Positions 34,856 to 44,300 of a stretch of DNA of 54,684 nt are shown here, in pieces; the first letter of the stretch is position 1, and each line of letters starts with the position of its first letter. The position numbers and the translations under genes were made by a program. This DNA is from Bacteroidales bacterium (GTDB taxonomy: Bacteria > Bacteroidota > Bacteroidia > Bacteroidales > UBA932). The stretch is taken from positions 1-54,684 of the forward strand of contig JAILIM010000108.1 of NCBI GenBank assembly GCA_024695285.1, read 5' to 3'. A model generated the notes under the pieces. It was given only the letters and a program-made list of their open reading frames with translations. It was not told the origin of the DNA and made no database searches.

Positions 34856-36109
34856 ATGAGGCGTTTCTTATCCATCCTTATCTTGCTCCTCGGCGCCCTG
34901 GCGCTGCAAGCCCAGAGTGCCAGGGAGCTGATTCAGGATGATGTCCTGCGGGCCGGCGGGGTGTACTATATGTACCAGTTCAAGGAACATAAGGTCACTC
35001 CGCCCCCGGCAGGCTATACGCCCGTGTACCTAAGCCATTACGGCCGGCACGGGGCGCGGTATCTGCTGAACGATACGCAGTATGAGCGCAGCCTGGGCGT
35101 GCTCAAGGCCGCCCACGAAGCGGGAGCGCTGACTCCTGAGGGCGAAAGCCTCTGGAAGGAAGCGTCGGCCTACTTCGAGGAGACCTGCCGCTACAGGGCG
35201 GGAGACCTCACCCCTCTGGGCTGGGAACAGCACTACCGTATAGCGCAGGACATCTACAGGGATAACAGGAAACTCTTCAGGAAGCGCCCTGTGATCACCG
35301 CAGGCGCCACGCAGGTTCCCCGCTGCATCGTGTCCATGACCGCCTTCTGCCAGGGCCTGCTGAAAGCGGACCCCAAGCTGGATATCTATGCGGCGGCATC
35401 CACTGCCGAACTGGACGAACTCAATCCGCATGCAAGCGAAAATCCGTTCCGCAAGGTGGTTCCCATGGAAGAAGGGCGCTACAAGCGCAAGGACCCCTGG
35501 GGGACTGACCTTAAGACATTTATCGACAAGCGGATAGACCACAAGGCCATCTGCTCGCGCTTTTTCACGGATCCGGAGTTCACGAAACCCTTCCGTGGAA
35601 CGCGGGCTTTCGTGACTGACCTTTATGACCTGGTGTTCAACATGCAGTGTACCGGCACCTCCCGCAGCCTTCTTTCCGTATTCAAGCCGGAAGAGATATA
35701 TAAGTTGTGGGAAATAAACAATTACATCCATTATATGGAAGCGGCCCCGCCGGCCACCATGCGTGACCTCCCCGCCCTGAAACACCTTGTCGCCGACGCC
35801 GACTCGGCCATAGCCTCCGGCAAGCCTGCAGTCAGGCTCCGTTTCGGACACGATACCGTGTTCCTGTTCCTGGTTTCCTTCTTTGGTGCCGACGGCTTCG
35901 GAATTGTTCCGGACAGTGCCGACGGCATATCGGATTATTGGTGGAATTTCCGTTCCCCCATGGCCGCTACCATGTATCTGGTTTTTTGCCGGAACAAAAA
36001 GGGTGACGTCCTGTTCAAGATGGTGGTGAACGGAGAAGAAGCCAGGCTTCCTCTCACCCCCGTTACCGGTCCCTGGTATTCGTGGAATGAATGCAAAAAC
36101 AAGTTGTAA
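34856..36109 (+). CDS. Histidine acid phosphatase family protein (phytase/MINPP-like)
   Basis: The 417-residue protein has a Sec signal peptide (MRRFLSILILLLGALALQAQ). The branch-2 histidine phosphatase signature is SHYGRHGARYL with nucleophile His65, and the proton-donor motif is FGHDT (His332-Asp333), here HD as in acid phosphatases and phytases. Other family landmarks include LTPLGWEQHYRIAQ. It should release phosphate from phosphomonoesters in the periplasm or at the surface; multiple inositol-polyphosphate phosphatases of gut Bacteroidota are the closest known type. Next to phosphodiester-cleaving enzymes it could remove the phosphate they expose. Confidence 0.88.
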   Translation: MRRFLSILILLLGALALQAQSARELIQDDVLRAGGVYYMYQFKEHKVTPPPAGYTPVYLSHYGRHGARYLLNDTQYERSLGVLKAAHEAGALTPEGESLWKEASAYFEETCRYRAGDLTPLGWEQHYRIAQDIYRDNRKLFRKRPVITAGATQVPRCIVSMTAFCQGLLKADPKLDIYAAASTAELDELNPHASENPFRKVVPMEEGRYKRKDPWGTDLKTFIDKRIDHKAICSRFFTDPEFTKPFRGTRAFVTDLYDLVFNMQCTGTSRSLLSVFKPEEIYKLWEINNYIHYMEAAPPATMRDLPALKHLVADADSAIASGKPAVRLRFGHDTVFLFLVSFFGADGFGIVPDSADGISDYWWNFRSPMAATMYLVFCRNKKGDVLFKMVVNGEEARLPLTPVTGPWYSWNECKNKL

Positions 36110-36116
36110 AATAGAT

Positions 36117-36248
36117 ATGAAAAAGTATTTGTCACCTGAGACTGTGATGTTAAAGTACAAAGAAGCACAGTCGATCCTTGAAGCGTCCGGCGAGGAATTT
36201 ACCGGCGATATTTCCAATCTTGATTTAGTGGAGGATACCTGGAATTGA
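36117..36248 (+). CDS. Microprotein D of the Y-x2-P / S-G family
   Basis: The 43-residue frame begins MKKYLSPETVMLKYKEA and ends DLVEDTWN. Tyr4-x2-Pro7 and Ser24-Gly25 match the family (17 residues from Pro to Ser). It starts seven bases after the phosphatase stop and ends two bases before the ATG of the EEP lipoprotein, so translation is probably coupled. This is the only member placed before an enzyme rather than a fimbrillin-like lipoprotein, but that enzyme also has a lipobox. No Cys. Function unknown. Confidence 0.68.
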   Translation: MKKYLSPETVMLKYKEAQSILEASGEEFTGDISNLDLVEDTWN

Positions 36249-36250
36249 TT

Positions 36251-37231
36251 ATGCGAGGGCAGAAGTTCCGGGTTGCGCTTGCAGCCATTTTTGCGGCATC
36301 TCTCCTTTCCCTGTCCTGCTCGGGCTTGTCCGGGCGGGAGTTGAAGGTGTTGTATTGGAACATCCAGAACGGAATGTGGTCCGACCAGGCCGGAGGCTAC
36401 GACAATTTCGTCGCCTATGTGAGCAGCCTGGATCCTGACATCTGTATCTGGTGCGAGGCTGAGTCCAGGTATGTTACGGACACCAGCGTCAAGATGCAGA
36501 TGCCTGAGGACCAGTACCTTCCGTGGAACTGGGATGTGCTTGCTGCACGATACGGGCATAAATACACCCTGATTTGCGGAAAGCGGGACACTTTCCCGCA
36601 GGTGATTACTTCAAAGTATCCCCTGAGGATTGTCAAGCGAGTTACCGGCAATGGCGATGACGTCATCGTCGTGCACGGTGCCGGCTGGGCGAAGGTCGAA
36701 CTTGGCAGGGGGCGCGAACTGAACATCGTCACCCTCCACACCTGGCCGCAGAGGTACGCCTACAAGGCGGAAGACCAGCAGGCGGATGCGGCTGCCAGGG
36801 GCGGGGACCGTTTCAGGGCCGTGGAGATGCAGTATATCTGCGAGCAGACTATCGGCACGGTGCCGGGCGCGGAAAAGCAGTTCTGGCTGATGTGCGGGGA
36901 TTTCAACGCTATTTCCAGCGTGGATAATTACCATTATCAGCTTGACCCTTCAGATCCGGCGTTTCTGGTCCACGATTATGTTCGGGCAAACACACCGTAC
37001 ATAGACGTGATTGAGCGCCTGTATCCGGGAGTATTTCGCAAAAGCACCCTCTCCGGCCGCCGCATAGACATGGTCTATGTCACGCCGGCCCTGTATGACA
37101 AGGTTAAGAGTGCGGACATTCTTTATGACGGGTACGCCGCTTCCGTCCGTGACCCCCGCGGAAAAGAAATTGGCGGCTTCTGCCATCCCTCAGACCATTA
37201 TCCGGTTATTGTTGTGTTTAAAATGAAGTAA
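36251..37231 (+). CDS. EEP-family phosphoesterase lipoprotein
   Basis: The 326-residue protein has lipobox LSLSC (Cys23), so it is membrane-anchored, unlike its paralogue at 10436 that has a plain signal peptide. EEP landmarks are LYWNIQNGMW, the acidic WCEAES, VTLHTWP, LMCGDFNAI and the catalytic PSDHYPVIVVF. ATG at 36251 is chosen over the TTG at 36245, which lies in the microprotein stop region. Predicted to hydrolyse phosphodiesters or phosphomonoesters at the surface or in the periplasm. The following gene starts at the next base. Confidence 0.87.
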   Translation: MRGQKFRVALAAIFAASLLSLSCSGLSGRELKVLYWNIQNGMWSDQAGGYDNFVAYVSSLDPDICIWCEAESRYVTDTSVKMQMPEDQYLPWNWDVLAARYGHKYTLICGKRDTFPQVITSKYPLRIVKRVTGNGDDVIVVHGAGWAKVELGRGRELNIVTLHTWPQRYAYKAEDQQADAAARGGDRFRAVEMQYICEQTIGTVPGAEKQFWLMCGDFNAISSVDNYHYQLDPSDPAFLVHDYVRANTPYIDVIERLYPGVFRKSTLSGRRIDMVYVTPALYDKVKSADILYDGYAASVRDPRGKEIGGFCHPSDHYPVIVVFKMK

Positions 37232-40200
37232 ATGAAGAAGTACATTATATTGTTTGCCGCGCTTGCGTGCCTGTGTGCCTGCGAAAATGAGCTGGCGCCG
37301 GATGAAACCTGCGCCGGGCTGGTCAGGACATCGCTTCAGGCCTCCCTTCCCGGCATGACCAGGACATCCGTCGACGGAGTCAAGATGTCGTGGAGCGCCG
37401 GGGATGAAATCACGGTTAACGGAAGCCGTTCATACGCACTGACGGAAGCGGGCGCGAGCGCCGTTTTCGACTTTGCGGATGATTTGGCTCTCCCTTACCG
37501 GGCGGTATATCCGGCTTCTATGTGGAAAAACGACACTCAGCTGGTCATTCCGGACAGTTTCGATGCATCCCTGACGCAGATTCCGCTGTGGGGATATGCA
37601 TCCACCGGCAACCAGATAGGTTTTTCCGCCCTGACGGCAGTGTTCCGTGTTCCCCTTACAGGAAACGGGGAAACCCTCAGGAAAGCCACGTTGACCGCAC
37701 TTGGCGGACAGGCCCTCAGCGGAACGTTCAGCATTGACTTTTCCAGCGGCAAAATTACTCCTGTGGCGGGGAAAAACACAGTTGGCCTAAACTGTGACGC
37801 CACTCTTGGACAGGAGCCGCTTCTGCTGTACCTGCCGGTGCCGGAGGGGGATTACCCCGATGGCTTCCGTCTCGATCTCGAGGATGCCGGCGGGAACATT
37901 TTGAGTCGTAGTATCGGTGCAAGGACCTGCGTGGCGGGACAGTTGCGTGCCATGCCCGCCCTGGCATGGGAGCTTGCCCCGGGAGTTCCGGGAATCGCTT
38001 CTGCAGCAGACTTTGCGGCTTTTGCCGCAGCCGTGAACAGCGGCGCATCCACTAAGCAGTGGGAAAATGACGAAGGCGTGGTGACTCTGCTTGGGGACAT
38101 AGACTTCTCCGGCGTCACTTCCTGGACTCCGGTGGGCGCGGGTGTGAGCACCTGGGCGTCCAATGCCCTGACTGTCAGCGGACAACCCTTCACAGGACAC
38201 TTTAACGGTTGTGGCCATACGCTGCGCAATTTCGCCTTCACTTATGCCGCTTCGGGTTCGGAAATTACCAAAGACAGTAATCAGTCGGTGCCTTGTGGCA
38301 TCTTCGGTATACTCGGCCCCGGCGCCATCGTGGAGAATTTCGTGATTGACGCCAGCTGCTCCTTCAGTTTCAGCCCGACCGTGCGAAGTGATGCGGGAAT
38401 TGTAGCGGGCCTCGTGCAAGAAGCAACGGTGCGCAATATCACCAACCACGCTTCTATGACCCTTGACAACAAGGCTGAGGACGAAGTACGTGAGACGATG
38501 GCTATGTTGGGCTTTGCTTTCTCCGGCGAAGGAGAAACGATCATTGAAGGGCTTGTCAACGAGGGAAAAATATCGGCATCTACTGGGAATAACACCAAAA
38601 ACGGTGCTACTGGAGTACAGGTTGCAGGAATACTTGGTTTCTCAACCAACGCAGCCGGCTCAAGCCAGATTGTCCATGTGCGCCACTGCACCAATTATGG
38701 TGAACTGGAAACGACAGTATGCCGCAGTGCGGGAATCGTTGCCGCAGCCAATCGTTATACGCTTATCGAATCTTGTGAAAACCATGGAGACAACCATAAT
38801 GCTTTCACGGTATCCGGCGGCGGGCGCATAGCAAATATCACATGCATCACCGGTGACGGTTCGGCACTTGTCGGATGTGTCAATTATGCAGATGTCATCT
38901 GTGCCACCAAGGCCCGCGCAGGCGGCGTGGTGAGCCTCGTCAACAACAAGAACAACCGCTTTGAAAACTGTGCGAACTACGGCCGCGTCATTACCGACGA
39001 GACGACTTATCGCGGCACTTTCTTCCAACAGTGCAACCTTGCCGCCAGTTTCAAGGCCTGTATCGCCGCAGGCGACGTAGGAAGCTACAACGGAGGTTCC
39101 TACCAGATGGTCGGTGTCAATGCGAACAATTATTTCGATTATGTTGGTTATCATAATTCATCCGCTACGAATGTGACGGCGGGCAATATTATCTATACCG
39201 ATGCCCCTGAGTGGACGGGGATAAACAGTATAGAGGATTTGCTCGCTTTCGCGCAGGCGGTGAACAGCGGTGGCAGCCTTGCCCAATGGCAAAGCGGCGG
39301 GACTGTGCAGATACTCCGCGACATCGACGCTTCATCCGTCAGCGAGTGGGTGCCGATCGGCACGGATCAGCGCGCGCTCAGCTGCGATATTGACGGAATG
39401 GGACACCGTATCTATGGTGTCAACTGGCGGGTAGATGCGGAGAAGTATCCGCACGCCGGCCTTTTCGGCAATGCGAACAACGTGAGTATCAGCAACCTTG
39501 TTTTCGGAGACAGCAACAGCCGTGTCGTCTTTTACGGCAACCCGGCCAAACTTCGTGCAGGCGGTATCGTGGGCTACGCCAAGGGCGTGACCATGCATTC
39601 CGTGACCAACAATGCCGACCTGAGCGTCGAGGGCAGCAGTGCGCAGGGTAACGGGCTGATTATCGGCGGACTTGCGGGCTATAATTCTCCTGAATCCACC
39701 ATAGGCGGCAGCGATGCGGACGCATGCACCAACAACGGCGACGTCATTGTTCCGCTTGCCTGCCAGCAGGGTGGCCTTGCGGGCTACAGTACCGGCGTCG
39801 TCAGCTATTGCGTCAACAACGGCGCGATTATCGGCCGCTTCGACGGCAATTACGGTCCTGCCTGGGGCTGCTGCTACAACAAGACGGCTGCTTCCTTCAC
39901 CAGCAACACCGGAAACGGCCGGGTGGGTGACTATGATACGTATGCAGGCAATCCTCAGCAGGCCCCCGTATCCAATTTCTACAATGCCGTCCGCCAGGAT
40001 TATACCAATTGCTTCAAGCCGGAAGAGAACAGCGTGGACTGGACGGCCGACAGTTATTACGACTGGGATGTGCTGGAAAGCCGTACGCTTGCTGCCGGTG
40101 CCGTCTACCGCCACTGCAAGTTCAAGAATGTTCCCCGTCATATGCACGTGCTGGAAGTCGACCTGACGAACCCGGCGGTCGAGGTCACCACCGCCCTGGC

Positions 40201-41296
40201 CGATGATATAATCCCCAATCCGAACGGACGGGACAACGACCACCTGTATGCCGGATTCGTGCTTCGCGAAACCCTGTCCAAGCTCTGCACGCGCAAGCGG
40301 AATGCCGGAGACAACATTATCGCCGGCATCAATCTCGGTTTCTTCGATTCTGCAGCAGGCATCCTGCGTGGCTTCCACGTCGAAAACGGAGAACCGCTGT
40401 ATATCAACAATCCGTCCGTGGTGACTTCGCTTTCAAACCACAGATGGGGCCTTACGGTCTTTGCGGATGGCTCGGCCTCCTGCGGCAAGAAGGTTTTCAC
40501 CGGAACTTTGCGTCACGCGGGGACTGAATATCCTTACTATAGCATCAACGATACGACGCTGAGGCACGCTTCGCCCGCCGTGGCGCCCGTGAACCTGTAC
40601 ACGTCGCGATACGTGAAGTTGCCGCATCCTTCGAATACCAAGTTAGTCAATTCTCTGGCTTCGAACGTGCTGTATGTTGTCTGCAAATACGATGACTCGC
40701 CTATGAAGGTCAACTGCGGCTATTATTCAGCCACGGTGCAGTCTATTTATGACGGCCGTAAGCAGTTGCTTTCGAGCCTGCCGTATTTAACGTCTGCGGA
40801 TCAAGTCGGCATTGCCCTTTCCGGAACAGTAGCCGACTCGTGGGCTTCTTCGGTGAAGGTAGGCGACATTGTTGAATTAAGATGTGATATCTCTATAGAA
40901 GGAGACGCTTCAAAGCCCATCGCCGCACAGGGGTCAACCATGTATGAAATTATGAAAGACGGTAATGACCGGACATCTTCCATAGGTTCGTCATCCGCCC
41001 TTCATCTGCGTTACGATCCGATGACCTGGCCGGTTGTCAGCGAGGACGGCAGGAAACTGTGGCTGGTACTCGTTGATGGCCGTCAGGGCTGGTATTCCAT
41101 GGGCTTGAAAGCTTATGAAATATACCGTATTTCGAAGAAGCTCGGCGGTTCGTCGGCTACCCGCTTCGACGGCGGCGGATCCACCACCATGTGGTTGTGG
41201 AATCCATCCTCAGGACAAGGTTCCGTAGTCAACCGCCCTTCCGACAGTAACGGCGAAAGAAGTTGTATGTCCTATTTATTGATACGAGCAAAATAG
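37232..41296 (+). CDS. Multidomain lipoprotein: fimbrillin-like, two GLUG regions, phosphodiester glycosidase (NAGPA)
   Basis: The 1354-residue lipoprotein (lipobox LCAC, Cys17) has a fimbrillin-like N domain (about 30-245: TRTSVDGVKMSWSAGDEITV, YRAVYPASMW). GLUG array 1 spans about 252-640 (LGDIDFSGVTSWTPVGAG). GLUG region 2 spans about 663-930 (LRDIDASSVSEWVPIGTD). A phosphodiester-glycosidase domain covers about 965-1354: NIIAGINLGFFDS, FDGGGSTTMW near 1312, NRPSDSNGERSCMSYLLIR. Region 2 plus the catalytic domain parallels the whole second half of the protein at 25307. It starts immediately after the EEP stop. Predicted surface enzyme acting on sugar-1-phosphodiesters. Confidence 0.87.
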   Translation: MKKYIILFAALACLCACENELAPDETCAGLVRTSLQASLPGMTRTSVDGVKMSWSAGDEITVNGSRSYALTEAGASAVFDFADDLALPYRAVYPASMWKNDTQLVIPDSFDASLTQIPLWGYASTGNQIGFSALTAVFRVPLTGNGETLRKATLTALGGQALSGTFSIDFSSGKITPVAGKNTVGLNCDATLGQEPLLLYLPVPEGDYPDGFRLDLEDAGGNILSRSIGARTCVAGQLRAMPALAWELAPGVPGIASAADFAAFAAAVNSGASTKQWENDEGVVTLLGDIDFSGVTSWTPVGAGVSTWASNALTVSGQPFTGHFNGCGHTLRNFAFTYAASGSEITKDSNQSVPCGIFGILGPGAIVENFVIDASCSFSFSPTVRSDAGIVAGLVQEATVRNITNHASMTLDNKAEDEVRETMAMLGFAFSGEGETIIEGLVNEGKISASTGNNTKNGATGVQVAGILGFSTNAAGSSQIVHVRHCTNYGELETTVCRSAGIVAAANRYTLIESCENHGDNHNAFTVSGGGRIANITCITGDGSALVGCVNYADVICATKARAGGVVSLVNNKNNRFENCANYGRVITDETTYRGTFFQQCNLAASFKACIAAGDVGSYNGGSYQMVGVNANNYFDYVGYHNSSATNVTAGNIIYTDAPEWTGINSIEDLLAFAQAVNSGGSLAQWQSGGTVQILRDIDASSVSEWVPIGTDQRALSCDIDGMGHRIYGVNWRVDAEKYPHAGLFGNANNVSISNLVFGDSNSRVVFYGNPAKLRAGGIVGYAKGVTMHSVTNNADLSVEGSSAQGNGLIIGGLAGYNSPESTIGGSDADACTNNGDVIVPLACQQGGLAGYSTGVVSYCVNNGAIIGRFDGNYGPAWGCCYNKTAASFTSNTGNGRVGDYDTYAGNPQQAPVSNFYNAVRQDYTNCFKPEENSVDWTADSYYDWDVLESRTLAAGAVYRHCKFKNVPRHMHVLEVDLTNPAVEVTTALADDIIPNPNGRDNDHLYAGFVLRETLSKLCTRKRNAGDNIIAGINLGFFDSAAGILRGFHVENGEPLYINNPSVVTSLSNHRWGLTVFADGSASCGKKVFTGTLRHAGTEYPYYSINDTTLRHASPAVAPVNLYTSRYVKLPHPSNTKLVNSLASNVLYVVCKYDDSPMKVNCGYYSATVQSIYDGRKQLLSSLPYLTSADQVGIALSGTVADSWASSVKVGDIVELRCDISIEGDASKPIAAQGSTMYEIMKDGNDRTSSIGSSSALHLRYDPMTWPVVSEDGRKLWLVLVDGRQGWYSMGLKAYEIYRISKKLGGSSATRFDGGGSTTMWLWNPSSGQGSVVNRPSDSNGERSCMSYLLIRAK

Positions 41297-41303
41297 TATA
41301 AAT

Positions 41304-44300
41304 ATGAAAAAGCCAGTATTATTCATTATCATTGCGGCCTTCTGCGCCGCCCTGTTGCCTGGTTGCACACAGGAAATGCTTCAGCCGGACGACAAGAATG
41401 TCATCAGCGTATCCCTTCCGGCGCTTGAAACCCGGACGGCCATCGATGGCGTCAAGGTGAGTTGGACGGCAGGCGATGCTATCGCTGTCAACGGCGTGAC
41501 CTCGTCGCCCCTGACTGAGGATTCTGCCGTCGGCCGCTTCTCCTTCGGCCAGGTGGTGTCAACGCCCTATGAGGGAGTGTATCCTGCTTCCATCTACAAA
41601 GATGCCCAGACACTGACGTTACCCTCGGAGCGAAGCGCTGATTCCCAGACCGTTATATTGGGCGGCCGTTCCGAGACTGCGGGCCAGCTGCAGTTCTCCT
41701 CGCTGACGGCAATGCTGAAAGTGACGGTTGTGGGCACCTCTGAAACTGTAGTTAAAAAGGTTGTGGTGGCCGGTCTCGGCGGTGAGCAGATTGCCGGAGA
41801 CTTCTCCATCGACTACTCGACGCTCAAGCTCACGGGCATTTCCAGCGCCGATGCGGACAAGGCTCTTACCGTCAACTGCGACATCAGCCTTGCCGAGCCT
41901 CTTGTGCTCTACCTGCCCGTTCCCGCAGGCGAGTATCCCTCAGGTTTCAAGGTGACCGTGACCGACCAGAACGGAGATATAATGACGCGTAACACCAGCG
42001 CCCGTACCCTGGAAGCCGGCCAGCTGCGCGGTATGCCGGCTGTGACCTGGAAGGTGAACGGTATTGCGGATGCTGCGGATTTCGCCGCATTTGCCGCAGC
42101 CGTGAACTCCGGAGCCCCCACTATCCAGTGGGAAAATGAACAGGGCTGGGTGAACCTTCTTGCGGATATCGATTTTTCCGAAGTCTCGTCCTGGACTCCC
42201 GTGGGATTCGCCACCGCCCCCTGGAACAGCTATATTCCCGCAGTGACGGAAGGTCACGCCTTTACGGGCAAGTTCGACGGCAACGCCCATCACATCAAGA
42301 ACCTGCACATCGTCTGCAACGAGACGGAGACGGGCCGCCACTGGGGCCTCTTCGGCTGCCTCGGCGAAGGCGCGATAGTCCAGAACTTCGTCATCGAAGA
42401 CAACTGTTCGCTGACTGTGAATACTTCCGCATCCGTGAGCGCCGGCCTGGTTGCAGGCGTGCTCTATGACGCCGACGTGCGCGACGTGACCAGCTACGCG
42501 CCTATGACTTACGCCGGCAGCGCGACCGGCCTGGTGCACATGGCCCTCGTCGGAGGAATGTACTCCAAGAACCGTGGCTGCACCGTGGACAGCGTGCATA
42601 ACTACGGCGCCATGACAGCAACGAACACAGAAAACCTGAATGCAGGTGCGACCGGCATCCATATGGCCGGCATCGTGGGCTTTACCAATGCCCCGAGTGG
42701 CAGCACTTTCCGCAACACAATTTCGTCCTGCAACAATTATGGCGACATGACCTCCCAGGCCGGACGTACGGCCGGTATCATTGCCGCCGCCAACTGCAGC
42801 ACCGACATCATCGGCTGCGAGAACCGCGGCAACCAGCTCAATACGATGCCCAAGCCAGACGGCTCCCGTCTGGGCAATATCGTCTGCTACATTGCGAACA
42901 ACTCCACGATGAGCTCCTGCAAGAACTACGGCAATCTGGTTTCCACCACTTCCGGCCGTTGCGGCGGACTGCTTTCACTGCCCAGCAACGCCGGTCCTTT
43001 CACCGATTGCGAGAATTATGGCGAAATCATCACCGACAGCCAGTTCCGCGGCGTGTTCTTCGGCTATATAAATTCCGTCACGACCTGGGAAGGCGGTGTG
43101 GCCGGCGGAAAGGTGGGCAAGTACAACAACGGCAACTACGAATACGATCTTTACCCGGAATCGGGCAAGGTTGCCTATCTTGGCACGACTAACTCCACCG
43201 GTGCCGGCGGGCATTTCAACAATATAACTTATCTGATCCAGACAGGCGAGGAGCAGCCGGATCCCGACCTGAACGCCGAAGCCGATTTCAGGATCTTCTT
43301 CATAGGCAACAGTTTCACCAAGGACGCCGTAGAGCATCTCCCCGGCATCCTTAAAGCTGCCGGACTCGACAAGATACAGCTTGTGCATATGTACTACGGC
43401 GGCAGGACCATTCCCGAATACAACAGCGGATGGTCAAGCTCCACGGATTACCATTGCTACCTCTGCAATCCAGGCCAGACCTCCTGGACCGACATCACGG
43501 GCAAGAGCCTTTCACAGGTGGCCATAAGCGCAAAATTCGATATCGTGACAATCCAGGAACACACCGGAAGGCAGCTGGCCTGGGGATGGACCACCGATGA
43601 GAAGGCTGCTATCGACGGGCTTGTGCAAAAAGTGAAAGAGGCGCAGACTTCAGTTGGCGCATCACCGAAGTTTTATTATATCCTCTCGCAGGCCTATCAT
43701 GACCTCTCGAAGGCTCAGAACGTGACAAAGCCTTTCACCAATACCGCTGAAATGTGGTCGTGCATTGCCACACAGGGACAGGCTGTGATGAATGAATGCG
43801 CCTTTGACGGCATTATCTCTACCGGAGCCATGCTCCAGAACCTGCGTACATCAGGCCTGAACAACGACATGAACCTCACCCGTGACGGTTATCACATGGA
43901 TTACGGCCTTGCGCGCTATGGTGCCTCCTGCACGGTCTTCGAGACTATTATCGGCCCCTTCAATGGGAATGTCACCATGGATGCGAACAGTTTCCGCTAC
44001 AATTCCACCGCGGCAGGCACGACGGCAGTTACCGATGCAAGTGCCCCTATAGCCCTCAAGGCCGCCCGTTATGCTATCGCCAATCCTTATGACGTCACTG
44101 ACATGCAGGGTGAAGGCGGATCCGGCGGACAGCAGGAAGAGCAGGAAAACATCAGTATTGGCACCGCTGCCGAATTCGCGGCTTTCGCCGCGCGTGTCAA
44201 CGATGGGGACCAGGCGGCCGCCAAGGCCAATGTCACCCTGACTTCCGACATCGATTTCTCTGTCCTGGACTCCTGGACTCCCGTGGGCTATGCGACGAGC

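Noticed and set aside
35030..36559. Minus-strand frame of about 500 residues across the phosphatase, microprotein D and EEP genes
   Set aside because: It spans three well-supported plus-strand genes and looks like antisense composition only.
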